Positions 1-8,784 of a stretch of DNA of 36,874 nucleotides are shown piece after piece. Within the stretch, counting starts at the first letter, position 1; every line of letters begins with the position of its first letter. Source of the DNA: an uncultured Bacteroidales bacterium. Its GTDB lineage: Bacteria > Bacteroidota > Bacteroidia > Bacteroidales > UBA932. Under the pieces are notes generated by a model that saw only the letters and a program-made list of their open reading frames with translations, ran no database searches and had not been told where the DNA came from. The position numbers were made by a program, and so were the translations under genes. The DNA lies in assembly GCA_905233275.1 (NCBI GenBank), contig CAJODR010000021.1:1-36874 (forward strand), given 5' to 3'.

Positions 1-98
1 ACTCAACAGTATGAATGTCAGCAACTTTCTCATCACGAGCAAAGATAATAATTCCCTTTTGATTTTCAAAGTACGGAGAATTGGATTATCTTTGGGGT

Positions 99-1121
99 AT
101 GCTTAGACGAATAATCGCGGCCGCACTTGCCGCCCTCCTTGCCGTCGCAGCCATCGCCGGCGTCAGGCCCCATCTCAAATATCTCGAGTCGGAGCAGCGG
201 GACGGCTATACCTGTCACCTTATAGAATATAATGTAGCCGGAGGCGAACGCGTTCAGGCGTACCTCCTCATCCCGGAAGGCAAGGGCCGTCATCCCGGGC
301 TCGTGCTCCTTCACGACCACGGCGCCCGCTTTGATATCGGCAAGGAAAAGCTCGTAAAGCCCCTGGCATCGGCTCCGGAGCACATTCAGCGCTCATCCGA
401 GCAGTGGATTCGCGACAATTTCGACGGCGAATGGTTCGGCGACCGACTTGCCCGTGAAGGATATGTGGTCATCGTCCCTGACATGCTCTACTGGGGTTCC
501 AGAAGCACCGAGGCGTGCCGTCGCTGGTCCAGGGCCACATTCGGCTCAGAGAGCCTCTCCCCTGCAGAAATCAAGGCTCTCAAGAACGAAGTCTACGAGG
601 GGCAGAGGGCAGTGTACGATTCTATCGCGGCAAAAGGCATCATCTGGGCCGAACAAACGCTATGGGAAGACGCCCAGGCCGCCCGTGTCCTAGCCAGCCT
701 CAAACAAGTCGACAGCCGCCGCATCGGTGCTTTCGGCTGGTCAATGGGCGCTCATCGCGCATGGCTCCTCACTGCATTCTGCGACCGCATCAAAGCCGGC
801 TGCGCCCTCTCCTGGATGACGCTCAAAGCACTCCAGAAGGAGCCCTACAGCGCGTCCGAATACTCAATGCTCATTCCCCGCCTTAGGGATAAAATGGACT
901 TCCCGGACATTGCCACACTGCTCAAACCGAAACCATTCTACTTCCTCTCCGGCACCGAAGACAAACTCTTTCCCGCCGAAGCAGTCGCCACCTGCTACAC
1001 CCGAATGCACCAACTATACGGCCCCGACTCTCCCCTCCTCACCGAATTCTTCCCCGGCCCCCACCACTGCGGCTCCGATGTCCAAAACAGAATAGTTGAG
1101 TGGTTTGCACATTCTCTTTGA
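99..1121 (+). CDS. Exported alpha/beta hydrolase (dienelactone hydrolase/Abhydrolase_7-like)
   Basis: A 340-residue protein with an N-terminal export segment (MLRRIIAAALAALLAVAAIAG) and a serine-hydrolase core. The HDHG stretch after a hydrophobic strand fits the oxyanion region. GWSMG near residue 215 is the nucleophile elbow. Asp in SGTEDKLFP and His in PGPHHCG complete a plausible Ser-Asp-His triad. The fold and order resemble large bacterial dienelactone-hydrolase or acetyl-ester-hydrolase relatives; the substrate cannot be read from sequence. The frame also opens at a TTG at 81, but the ATG at 99 directly precedes the positively charged start of the leader, so I prefer it. rmuC follows, 31 bases after the stop. 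Confidence 0.8.
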   Translation: MLRRIIAAALAALLAVAAIAGVRPHLKYLESEQRDGYTCHLIEYNVAGGERVQAYLLIPEGKGRHPGLVLLHDHGARFDIGKEKLVKPLASAPEHIQRSSEQWIRDNFDGEWFGDRLAREGYVVIVPDMLYWGSRSTEACRRWSRATFGSESLSPAEIKALKNEVYEGQRAVYDSIAAKGIIWAEQTLWEDAQAARVLASLKQVDSRRIGAFGWSMGAHRAWLLTAFCDRIKAGCALSWMTLKALQKEPYSASEYSMLIPRLRDKMDFPDIATLLKPKPFYFLSGTEDKLFPAEAVATCYTRMHQLYGPDSPLLTEFFPGPHHCGSDVQNRIVEWFAHSL

Positions 1122-1147
1122 TATCTTGTCTGTTTTCGCTATATTTG
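1117..1147 (+). promoter_or_regulatory. Bacteroidetes-type promoter of rmuC
   Basis: TTTG at 1117-1120 and TATATTTG at 1140-1147 are separated by 19 bases, matching the TTTG / TAnnTTTG consensus of the Bacteroidetes primary sigma factor. The -33 box overlaps the end of the preceding hydrolase gene. Transcription should start only about two or three bases before the rmuC ATG at 1153. Confidence 0.8.
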
Positions 1148-1152
1148 AAGGT

Positions 1153-2430
1153 ATGAAATACGTTATTGTTGCTATAGTGGCCGCGGTGGGGGCGGCGGTG
1201 ATTGCGTGGATTATTACGCGGCTGAGTCTCAAGGGGAGGATCCGGGAGGCTGAGTTGAAGCTGGATACGGAGAAGCAGCTGAGAGAGCATGAGTTGCAGC
1301 TTCGCGAGCAGGAGGCGGAGCATTACGAGAAGACGCTGAAGGATATTCGCGAGGATCACGAAAAGGCGCTGGAGGCCACGAAGAACCAGCTTGCTATCGA
1401 GAATGAGAAGACGCTGAAAGCCCGTGAAGAGTCGCTGAAAAAGGAGGCCGAGGAGACCATTAAGGGCCTTACTGCCGGACTTAACCAGCAGATCAAATCG
1501 ATGACAGAGGCGTTTGAGGCTCAGAAGAAGTCGCACAGCGAGGAGACGTCGTCCATCAAGACGCAGTTTGCCGAGACGGTGAGGAACCTGCAGGCGCAGA
1601 CTGATGCTATCGGGCATCAGGCGGTCGACCTCGCAAGGGCGCTGAAGGGCAAAAACAAGATGCAGGGTATTTTCGGTGAAACCGTCCTGGAGAATATCCT
1701 GAAGCAGGAAAACCTGCAGAATGGCCGCGACTACGACACCGAATGGTGGCTCCGTGACCGCAGCGGCCGCACAATCGAGAATGAGGCTTCCGGGCGCAGG
1801 ATGAGGCCGGACGTTGCGTTGCATTTTCCCGACGGTACCGACATTCTTATTGACGCCAAGGTGTCGCTGACGGCGCTAGCTGAATACTTTGCCGCCGAGA
1901 CTGATGAAGCCCGTCACGAAGCTGCAGTCCGTAATCTTGCGTCGGTCGAGGAGCACGTCAAGGAACTCGCAGGCAAGGAATATCAGAAATATGTAGAGGG
2001 CCGCGAGACCCTCGAATATGTGATCATGTTCATCCCCAACTACGGCGCCTATCAGCTTGCCAAGCAGGAGAGGAGCGACATATTCTCATTCGCATTCAAG
2101 CAGAATGTGCTGATTACTACGGAAGAGACGCTGATTCCGTTCCTCCGCCTGATCAGGAGTGCATGGGTGCACAAGGCGCAGATGGAGAATATGGCCGAAA
2201 TCGTGGCCGCTGCCAGGAGGATGATCGACCGCGTCGCCATATTCGCCGAAAAGAACGCAGAGCTTGAGAACCAGCTGAAGCGCACCGTAAAGCTTTTTGA
2301 AGAGAATACCGCCAGGCTCACGGACAGTCGCCAGAGCATCGTGAAGGCCGCAAATGACGTGATTGAAAGCGGAGTCTCGCTCTCCCCCGGAAAGATACTG
2401 CCGGAGACAAAAGAAAAAGAGCCCGAATAA
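1153..2430 (+). CDS. rmuC: DNA recombination protein RmuC
   Basis: A 425-residue RmuC family protein. It has one N-terminal membrane segment (MKYVIVAIVAAVGAAVIAWI), then a long charged coiled coil to about residue 170, then the conserved nuclease-like RmuC domain. That domain includes KNKMQGIFGE, the RPDVALHFPDG strand with DAKVSL, and the YVIMFIPNYGAY region. RmuC limits DNA rearrangements at inverted repeats in E. coli, and its core is related to the PD-(D/E)XK fold. The open frame extends upstream to a TTG at 1096, but the promoter ends at 1147 and the membrane segment starts at the ATG at 1153, so 1153 is the likely start. The transcript would have almost no leader. Confidence 0.93.
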   Translation: MKYVIVAIVAAVGAAVIAWIITRLSLKGRIREAELKLDTEKQLREHELQLREQEAEHYEKTLKDIREDHEKALEATKNQLAIENEKTLKAREESLKKEAEETIKGLTAGLNQQIKSMTEAFEAQKKSHSEETSSIKTQFAETVRNLQAQTDAIGHQAVDLARALKGKNKMQGIFGETVLENILKQENLQNGRDYDTEWWLRDRSGRTIENEASGRRMRPDVALHFPDGTDILIDAKVSLTALAEYFAAETDEARHEAAVRNLASVEEHVKELAGKEYQKYVEGRETLEYVIMFIPNYGAYQLAKQERSDIFSFAFKQNVLITTEETLIPFLRLIRSAWVHKAQMENMAEIVAAARRMIDRVAIFAEKNAELENQLKRTVKLFEENTARLTDSRQSIVKAANDVIESGVSLSPGKILPETKEKEPE

Positions 2431-2442
2431 ATCCGGACCCTC

Positions 2443-2520
2443 TGGTGAGGAGTAGCAGACTTGAACTGCTGACCTCCTGCCTGTCAAGCAGGCGCTCTAA
2501 ACCAACTGAGCTAACCCCTC
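2443..2520 (-). tRNA. tRNA-Val (anticodon GAC)
   Basis: On the minus strand the sequence folds as a complete 78-base tRNA. The acceptor stem GAGGGGT pairs with ACTCCTC (one G-U pair) and the D-arm is GCTC/GAGC. The anticodon stem CCTGC/GCAGG encloses the loop TTGACAG, so the anticodon is GAC (Val). The T-arm AGCAG/CTGCT encloses TTCAAGT. An encoded CCA follows the discriminator A. Reading the plus strand would suggest GTC (Asp), but only the minus strand gives canonical D- and T-arm sequences. Confidence 0.95.
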
Positions 2521-2537
2521 ATTTCGTTTTGGGAAGG

Positions 2538-2568
2538 CAAAGGTAGCAAGTTTTTTGGAAACTGCAAA
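2538..2568 (-). promoter_or_regulatory. Promoter of tRNA-Val
   Basis: Read on the minus strand, TTTG (2568-2565) and TACCTTTG (2545-2538) are spaced by exactly 19 bases, 18 bases before the tRNA 5' end. This is a full match to the Bacteroidetes promoter consensus. Confidence 0.85.
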
Positions 2569-2581
2569 ATTATTTTAAAAT

Positions 2582-4351
2582 ATGTTTGCCACCGCTCTCG
2601 TTGCCGCGATATTGCTGCCTCTTCCAAAAGAGGCGGACATCTCCGAAACGACGGCTCATCCGGTGAGGGTGGTCGAACGGATAGTCTCAGAAATCCCGGC
2701 GGCAGGCCCACGTCAGGAAGAAGCCTATCATCTGAGTATTACTGACGACCAATTACTTCTCGAGGCCACCACATGGCAGGGCCTTGTCCAGGGCCGGAAA
2801 ACCATCTCCCAGCTGGGGCCGGATCTTCCCATCTGCGAAATCACCGACTGGCCTTCTTTCCGCATCCGCGGATTCATGCAGGATGTCGGCCGCACATATA
2901 TCAGCATACCCGAACTCAAACGTGAGATAGATATTCTGTCCGGCCTCAAACTCAATGTCTTCCACATTCACCTTACGGAGAATGAGGCCTGGCGCCTCCA
3001 AAGTCCTTCCCACCCTGAACTCACTGCTCCCGGCAGTATGACACGGCAGGACGGCCTCTTCTATACACTGGAAGAAATCCGCGATCTCGACATTTATTGC
3101 CACCAACGTGGAATGATACTGATCCCCGAAATTGACATGCCAGGCCACAGCGCCGCATTCGAGCGGGCGACCGGATTACGGATGGAGAGCCCCGAGGGTC
3201 GGGCCATCCTGAAAGATGTCCTCAAGGAGCTCGCGTCCGTGACCAGCGGCCCCTGGATCCATCTCGGGACAGACGAAGTCAGTATCAGCGACCCCGGATT
3301 CGTCCCTGAAATGATGGAGTACGTACGAGGCCTCGGCAAGAAAGTAATTATCTGGGATCCGGGCTACGGCGGCGAGGTCGGACCTGACATGCAGCAGCTC
3401 TGGAGCTACCGCGGAAAGGCCACTCCCGGCATTCCCGCCATAGACTGCAGATTCCACTATATCAATCACTTCGACATATTTTCCGACATCGTCGGCCTGC
3501 ATACCAGCACGGTTTATGGTTGCACAGAGGACTCCCCGGACATCGCCGGCAGCATCATTGCATTATGGAATGACCGCTATGTTGACGACGAATCCTCACT
3601 CATTCGGCAGAACAATCTGTTTGCTGCTGCCGCTGCGCTTGCCGACAGGACGTGGCGCGGCGGAGGATGGCAGTATTTCGACGATTTCGGCGTCGTGATT
3701 CCGGACTGCGGCCCCGTCAGGGACGACTTCCTCGATTTCGAGCAGCGGCTTATGGCGTTCCTGCCCGATGATTCGCCGTACGTTCCCCAGGGAGCGGTTC
3801 GCTGGAAGATTGCCGGACCTTTCCCTAATGGGGGCGACCTCACGGCCGAATTTCCATGGCAGGACGCACCAATGCGGACCGTCATCGGCGCCGGAATAGC
3901 ATTCCGCCACTGCTGGGGAAGCACGGTTCCGGGACTTTTCAAGGACCCGCAGCCAAATTCGACGGCCTACGCCGTCACGGAGATTGAAGTGCCGTACGAT
4001 ATGGATGCGGCGTTGTTTTTCGAGACGCAGAATTATTCACGGAGCGAGAAGGACAAAGCCCCGCCTCAGGGACAGTGGGATTACCGCGGAAGCCGGCTAT
4101 ATCTTGATGATACAGAAATACTTCCGGTAGAATGGACGCCCGATGACGGAACCGGCTGCTTAGGCAATGAAAACGCTGCAGCAAGGCCGCCGATTCCGCT
4201 CCATCTCAGCGCAGGACGCCACCGGATAGTCATTAAGTTGCCGGTAGGAGAGTTCACGACCCGAGAGGTTCGCCTAGTCAAATGGGGCTTCACCTGCCTC
4301 CTCCTCACTCCCGACGGAAAAGCGCCCGCAGAGGTACACTATATCCCCTAA
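2582..4351 (+). CDS. Glycoside hydrolase family 20-like protein (beta-N-acetylhexosaminidase type)
   Basis: A 589-residue protein. Residues 1-14 are hydrophobic and may be a short export signal. Residues 45-90 look like a shortened GH20b domain. Residues 95-340 carry the GH20 barrel: the strand LKLNVFHIHLTENEAW, IPEIDMPGHS, and the catalytic pair in HLGTDEV (Asp231-Glu232). The usual family form is HxGGDE, so this is a divergent member. LWSY and ALWNDR supply likely aromatic subsite residues. The last 180 residues form a beta-rich extra domain of unknown role. Expected chemistry is substrate-assisted removal of terminal GlcNAc or GalNAc; activity is inferred. A stop lies just upstream in frame, so the ATG at 2582 is the first start. 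Two exported proteins follow on the same strand. Confidence 0.82.
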   Translation: MFATALVAAILLPLPKEADISETTAHPVRVVERIVSEIPAAGPRQEEAYHLSITDDQLLLEATTWQGLVQGRKTISQLGPDLPICEITDWPSFRIRGFMQDVGRTYISIPELKREIDILSGLKLNVFHIHLTENEAWRLQSPSHPELTAPGSMTRQDGLFYTLEEIRDLDIYCHQRGMILIPEIDMPGHSAAFERATGLRMESPEGRAILKDVLKELASVTSGPWIHLGTDEVSISDPGFVPEMMEYVRGLGKKVIIWDPGYGGEVGPDMQQLWSYRGKATPGIPAIDCRFHYINHFDIFSDIVGLHTSTVYGCTEDSPDIAGSIIALWNDRYVDDESSLIRQNNLFAAAAALADRTWRGGGWQYFDDFGVVIPDCGPVRDDFLDFEQRLMAFLPDDSPYVPQGAVRWKIAGPFPNGGDLTAEFPWQDAPMRTVIGAGIAFRHCWGSTVPGLFKDPQPNSTAYAVTEIEVPYDMDAALFFETQNYSRSEKDKAPPQGQWDYRGSRLYLDDTEILPVEWTPDDGTGCLGNENAAARPPIPLHLSAGRHRIVIKLPVGEFTTREVRLVKWGFTCLLLTPDGKAPAEVHYIP

Positions 4352-4356
4352 AATGC

Positions 4357-4364
4357 TATATTTG
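4357..4364 (+). promoter_or_regulatory. -7 box TATATTTG before the DUF3142-like lipoprotein gene
   Basis: TATATTTG ends eight bases before the ATG at 4372, predicting a leader of only a few bases. No TTTG box is found at the 19-base spacing, so strength is uncertain. Confidence 0.55.
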
Positions 4365-4371
4365 CATTAAT

Positions 4372-5397
4372 ATGAAGTTTTCCGGCGTCATATCGGCTCT
4401 TGCCGCAGTGCTTCTACTTGCGTCATGCAAGGAGCCGGCAACGGGGCGTAGAGACTGCAACGGCGTATATTACTGGAAGACCTCCTTCGCCCTTGATTCG
4501 ACCGAAACTGCATTCTTGAGGGACAATGAGGTTGGGCGCCTATATCTACGATTTTTCGATGTGGATGTCGAAGACGGCCCGATGGCGCATCTCAGCGACA
4601 TAGTCCCCGTCGGGACGGTTACATTCGACGGTCCCGTGCCGGAAGGCGTCGAAATTGTGCCGACAGTATTCATCACTGAGCGTGCGGCGAGAGTAATCCG
4701 AGACATTCCAGATGCTACGGACAAGATACTGACGCGTATCCTGAACATGGCAGACTACAACCGCCTGGGAGCCATCTCTGAAATCCAGCTCGACTGCGAC
4801 TGGGCCGAGAGTACACGAGACACCTTCTTCGCCCTCTGTGCCGAAATGCGGAAACAACTGAAAGAGAAGGGAATAATCCTCTCCGCCACCATTCGTCTCC
4901 ATCAGCTGGACTCCCCCGCCCCGCCCGTTGACCGCGGTGTCCTCATGCTCTACAATACCGGCAATTTCCGGAGTCCCTCGACAAAGAATTCGATTCTCGA
5001 TACCAGGGACGCGGCGCCGTTCCTGAAAGGCAAAAGGATCCGCTACGGCATTCCTCTCGATTTCGCATGGCCGGTCTACGGCTGGGCGATCTGGATGAGG
5101 GACGGACAGTTCGCAGCGATTATTCACAGCACAGATTTTTCCGACAGCACTCTTTATCAGACTGGCTCTGACGGCATTATCACCGTCATCACTGAGCACG
5201 AAAGGGACGGACATACCCTCAAGCCAGGCGACCGCATCCGCGTCGAAATTCCCAGTGCCGCCACTATTCTTGAAGTCAAGGAGCTTGTACGCAGTGCATT
5301 CCCGGACGAGCCCCACAGCAATATAATCTATCATCTCGATTCGACCTCCCTATCCAAATTCAACGACCATGAGATCAAAAGCATTCTTGGCGATTAG
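4372..5397 (+). CDS. Lipoprotein, DUF3142-like
   Basis: A 341-residue protein with a lipoprotein signal (hydrophobic stretch then LLASC, lipobox Cys at about residue 17). The early YYWKTSF motif, the LYLRFFDVDV strand and the IQLDCDWAEST strand resemble the DUF3142 family, whose role is unknown. The alternating strand and helix pattern would suit a TIM-barrel-like fold, which is my inference. The open frame extends upstream to 4282, but the ATG at 4372 starts the lipoprotein signal and sits just behind a -7 box. The gene overlaps the next one by 29 bases, which suggests translational coupling. Confidence 0.7.
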   Translation: MKFSGVISALAAVLLLASCKEPATGRRDCNGVYYWKTSFALDSTETAFLRDNEVGRLYLRFFDVDVEDGPMAHLSDIVPVGTVTFDGPVPEGVEIVPTVFITERAARVIRDIPDATDKILTRILNMADYNRLGAISEIQLDCDWAESTRDTFFALCAEMRKQLKEKGIILSATIRLHQLDSPAPPVDRGVLMLYNTGNFRSPSTKNSILDTRDAAPFLKGKRIRYGIPLDFAWPVYGWAIWMRDGQFAAIIHSTDFSDSTLYQTGSDGIITVITEHERDGHTLKPGDRIRVEIPSAATILEVKELVRSAFPDEPHSNIIYHLDSTSLSKFNDHEIKSILGD

Positions 5398-7573
5398 CCT
5401 CATCGCCTTAATCCTTCCCGTCAGCGCTGCAGCGTGCGGTTTTTACGGATTCCTCCCCGAGGATTACTACATGTACCGTGTCAGCGGCAACTACATGAAA
5501 GGCCATTTCAGCCAGCCCCGCTTCAACTACATGGGAGACGAGAACTGCCTCCTTTGGAAGCAGCAGACGGGCACCGACGCCACGATTGACGAAATATACC
5601 AAGTCGTTTACAAGACTCCCGCGCAGGAGATTGAGTTCTTCACTTCGCCGAAGGCCAACCTCATGATGTCCAAGGTATATATGCAGAATGCCTTCGCGCG
5701 CACCCTCAGGAACGACCCCGAAGCCGCCACCATGCTTATGGTCGCCAAGGTTTGCGAATCCGCCCGCAAGGGCATCAATTCGCCCTGGTACTATCCCGCC
5801 TACAGGGACCCCGTCGTCAGCAAGCTGGAAAAAGTGATTGAGGCCGGCAAGGCCTACAAAGGTGAGAGGTTCGCCACCCGGTATGCCCTCCAGGTCGAAA
5901 GGGCGCTGATGTCGCTCCAGAGGTACGATGAATGCATCAGCTATTGGGATGAGGTGGTCTCCAAACTGCCCGACGACGTGGTCAAGACGATGGCACTCCG
6001 CTACGTTGCCGGTGCATGGTACAACCTCGGAGACATTGAGAAAGCGAGGAAGCTGTTCGGCGAGGCCGGTGATATCGATTCGCTTACGTCCACATTCGTC
6101 AATGACGAGCGCAATATCTATGAGATTCTCTACGAATACGCTCCCGACGAGCAGGAACTCCGCGACCTGGTCGAAAGGGATATCATATACGCCGAGCACC
6201 AGTACTTCGATCTGTCTTTTGAGGAGCATCCCCAGTGGGTGGTCAAGGACCTGCAGAATATACACGACATCTCGCTCAGGATTGCCAAGGAAGGCAAGGT
6301 GAAAGACGTAGACTTCTGGTACTATACGGCTGCATTCGTCGAGCATCTCAACGGCGACCAGAAAGCCGCCATGAAGAATGCCGCCCTCGCCGAAAAGGCC
6401 CCCGGAAGCGATTTCATCAAGGAATCCGCACATGTCCTCGGCATTTACGCGAAGGCCATTGATACGCCATATTCGTCCAAGTATCTCTCCAAGACCATGA
6501 TGAATGACATCAAGTGGCTCGACGAGAAGATTGTCTCCAACCTGGACGAGGCCCGTGAAGCCACGAGCGAGAACGGCATATTCTACATGAAGTCCAACAT
6601 GAGCTACTTCTACTGGAACGACATGCTCCGTAAGGTCCTCCTCGGTGCCGTCTGTCCCAAGCTCATCAAGGGCGGCGACAGGGTCAATGCCCTCGCCCTC
6701 ACAAACATGGCCGACAACCGCCTCCTGGCCCTCGTCAACGACATCTCCGAATTCGTCGTGGACGAAGAGTGGAACGTCAGCATTCTCCATCGTACATTGG
6801 ACGAATTCCGCCGCAAGTCGTCATTCAATTACAATGACTACAGCAACGCCTTCTTCCAGATGGCCGATACGGTCGCAGTTGACGACCTCGTCAAATACGT
6901 TGCCTCATTCGACAAGCCCAAGAAGGACCAAAAGTATATAAACGAACGTTCCTATACCGAAAAGGCATTCTTCGCCGATGTCATCGGCACCAAGATGCTT
7001 CGCGACATGAGGTACGCCGAGGCCGAGAAATGGCTGTCGCAGGTGCCCTCGTCATTCCAGAGCCGCCTCAATGTGGATAAGGAAGGCTATCTCAAGCTCG
7101 ATCCGTTCACGCTCCGCTGGAAGAAACTCGATTCCAACGCCGATTACAAGCTCTCATTCGCCCGCGAAATGGCTTCCCTCGAAAAGAATATCAAGAAGGA
7201 GAAGGATCCTGACATGAAGGCCATGATGCTGGCCCGTTTCGCTACCGGTATGAGAAATTCGGTCGACAAGTCATGGGCACTCACCTTCTACGGCAAGAGC
7301 TGGTGGGATGACGAATCCGGCTCCGGCACCTTCCAGGCCCGCAAACGCGCCGTTGTTCTCGATAAAGTCCAATCTCTATACGGACAGGCTCTGTCGACGG
7401 CCCGCGATAACGAAGCCAAGGCCACGATTCTTCGTGACCTTGGCAATCTGAAAACGGTAGTGACGGAGTATCCTGAAACCCAGGTCGCCGCATTTATCCG
7501 CGGCCATTGCGACACTTACGCCGACTATCACATGGAGAGGCCTTCCTCCTACCGTTCGATCTTGAGGGACTAG
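5369..7573 (+). CDS. Exported 734-residue helical-repeat protein, function unknown
   Basis: A signal peptide ([23 protein letters not shown]) is followed by [17 protein letters not shown] and then almost entirely alpha-helical sequence with TPR/SEL1-like spacing. Examples are [40 protein letters not shown] and the C-terminal [11 protein letters not shown]. The Cys after ALA-type residues could be lipidated, although the leader is long. I recognise no enzymatic motif. Overlap with the DUF3142-like lipoprotein gene suggests the two act together at the cell envelope. The stop codon shares a CTAG palindrome with the stop of the convergent icd gene. Confidence 0.75.
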   Translation: MRSKAFLAISLIALILPVSAAACGFYGFLPEDYYMYRVSGNYMKGHFSQPRFNYMGDENCLLWKQQTGTDATIDEIYQVVYKTPAQEIEFFTSPKANLMMSKVYMQNAFARTLRNDPEAATMLMVAKVCESARKGINSPWYYPAYRDPVVSKLEKVIEAGKAYKGERFATRYALQVERALMSLQRYDECISYWDEVVSKLPDDVVKTMALRYVAGAWYNLGDIEKARKLFGEAGDIDSLTSTFVNDERNIYEILYEYAPDEQELRDLVERDIIYAEHQYFDLSFEEHPQWVVKDLQNIHDISLRIAKEGKVKDVDFWYYTAAFVEHLNGDQKAAMKNAALAEKAPGSDFIKESAHVLGIYAKAIDTPYSSKYLSKTMMNDIKWLDEKIVSNLDEAREATSENGIFYMKSNMSYFYWNDMLRKVLLGAVCPKLIKGGDRVNALALTNMADNRLLALVNDISEFVVDEEWNVSILHRTLDEFRRKSSFNYNDYSNAFFQMADTVAVDDLVKYVASFDKPKKDQKYINERSYTEKAFFADVIGTKMLRDMRYAEAEKWLSQVPSSFQSRLNVDKEGYLKLDPFTLRWKKLDSNADYKLSFAREMASLEKNIKKEKDPDMKAMMLARFATGMRNSVDKSWALTFYGKSWWDDESGSGTFQARKRAVVLDKVQSLYGQALSTARDNEAKATILRDLGNLKTVVTEYPETQVAAFIRGHCDTYADYHMERPSSYRSILRD

Positions 7574-8781
7574 GCACCGAGCTTGACAGCGAGGCGGCGG
7601 CCGATTTCCTTCAGGAAGTCTGAAGAATTGAGCATCTTCGGAGTGATACCTTCCATGAGGTTCACGAGGTCCTTGGTAGCGTAGCCGTCGTTGAGAGTGT
7701 CAAAGCAGGCTGCTTCGAGCTGGTCTGCGTAGTTGACGAGTTCCGGCAGGTTGTCGAGTTCTCCCCTCTTGCGGAATGCGCCGCTCCATGCGAAGATGGT
7801 CGCGATGGGGTTGGTGGAGGTCTCTTCGCCCTGGAGATACTTGTAGTAGTGGCGTGTCACTGTGCCGTGTGCAGCCTCGTACTCGTATTTGCCGTCCGGG
7901 CTGACGAGGACCGAAGTCATCATGGCCAGAGAGCCGAATGCAGTTGATACCATGTCGGACATGACGTCGCCGTCATAGTTCTTGCAGGCCCAGATGAATC
8001 CGCCTTCGCTGCGCATTACGCGTGCTACTGCGTCGTCAATGAGCGTGTAGAAGTATTCGATGCCTGCGGCTTCGAATCTCTCCTTGTACTCCTGGAACAC
8101 TTCCTCGAAGATGACGCGGAAACGGCCGTCATACTTCTTGGAGATGGTATCCTTGGTGGCGAACCAGATGCTCTGCTTGAGGCTGAGTGCATACTGGAAG
8201 CAGGAGTGTGCGAAGCTGCGGATGGACTTGTCGGTGTTGTGCATTCCCTGGAGGACGCCGGGACCCTTGAGTTCCTGGATGACGACCTCTTCCTTCTTTC
8301 CGGATGCGCCCTCGAAGACGAGTTTGGCGACACCGGGTTCTTCTGCTACGATTTCGACGCTCTTGTAGACGTCACCGTAGGCATGACGGGCGATGGTGAT
8401 GGGCTTCTTCCAGAATTTCACAGCGGGATGGATGCTGGGGATGGTGATAGGTGTGCGGAACACGGTGCCGTCGAGCATCGAACGAATGGTGCCGTTCGGG
8501 CTCTTCCACATCTGGTGGAGGTTGTACTCGGTCATGCGCTTTGCATTCGGAGTAATGGTAGCGCACTTGACGCCGACACCGTATTTCTTGCATGCGTTGG
8601 CTGCATCGACAGTAACCTGATCTTCGGTCTTGTCGCGGTTGGGCAGTCCGAGGTCATAGTATTCAGCCTTCAGGTCCACGAACGGGAGGATGAGTTCGTC
8701 CTTGATCATCTTCCAGAGGATCCTGGTCATTTCGTCGCCGTCCATCTCGACAAGCGGCGTCGTCATTTTGATTTTTTCCAT
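7570..8781 (-). CDS. icd: NADP-dependent isocitrate dehydrogenase
   Basis: A 403-residue dimeric, eukaryote-like (subfamily II) isocitrate dehydrogenase. Clear marks are [13 protein letters not shown] at the start, the NADP-adenine segment around ITPNAKRM, the substrate loop [17 protein letters not shown], metal Asp in YTLIDDAVA and ACKNYDGDV, and [14 protein letters not shown], where Arg-His is typical of NADP use. It converts isocitrate to 2-oxoglutarate with NADPH production. It starts only three bases after the hydratase gene stop and is the last gene of the citCG-hydratase-icd operon. Length is normal for the family. Confidence 0.95.
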   Translation of the reverse strand: MEKIKMTTPLVEMDGDEMTRILWKMIKDELILPFVDLKAEYYDLGLPNRDKTEDQVTVDAANACKKYGVGVKCATITPNAKRMTEYNLHQMWKSPNGTIRSMLDGTVFRTPITIPSIHPAVKFWKKPITIARHAYGDVYKSVEIVAEEPGVAKLVFEGASGKKEEVVIQELKGPGVLQGMHNTDKSIRSFAHSCFQYALSLKQSIWFATKDTISKKYDGRFRVIFEEVFQEYKERFEAAGIEYFYTLIDDAVARVMRSEGGFIWACKNYDGDVMSDMVSTAFGSLAMMTSVLVSPDGKYEYEAAHGTVTRHYYKYLQGEETSTNPIATIFAWSGAFRKRGELDNLPELVNYADQLEAACFDTLNDGYATKDLVNLMEGITPKMLNSSDFLKEIGRRLAVKLGA

Positions 8782-8784
8782 AAT

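Noticed and set aside
1..98. Gene or element at the left edge
   Set aside because: The first 98 bases show no convincing coding frame, tRNA or complete promoter.
2443..2520. tRNA-Asp (GTC) on the plus strand
   Set aside because: The plus strand gives the anticodon triplet GTC, but the D-loop, T-loop and CCA end are canonical only on the minus strand, where the anticodon is GAC.
5408..6790. Long minus-strand open frame (460 codons) opposite the 734-residue exported protein
   Set aside because: It lies wholly antisense to a gene with a signal peptide and helical-repeat pattern; its translation has no recognisable motif and reflects GC-rich codon bias.
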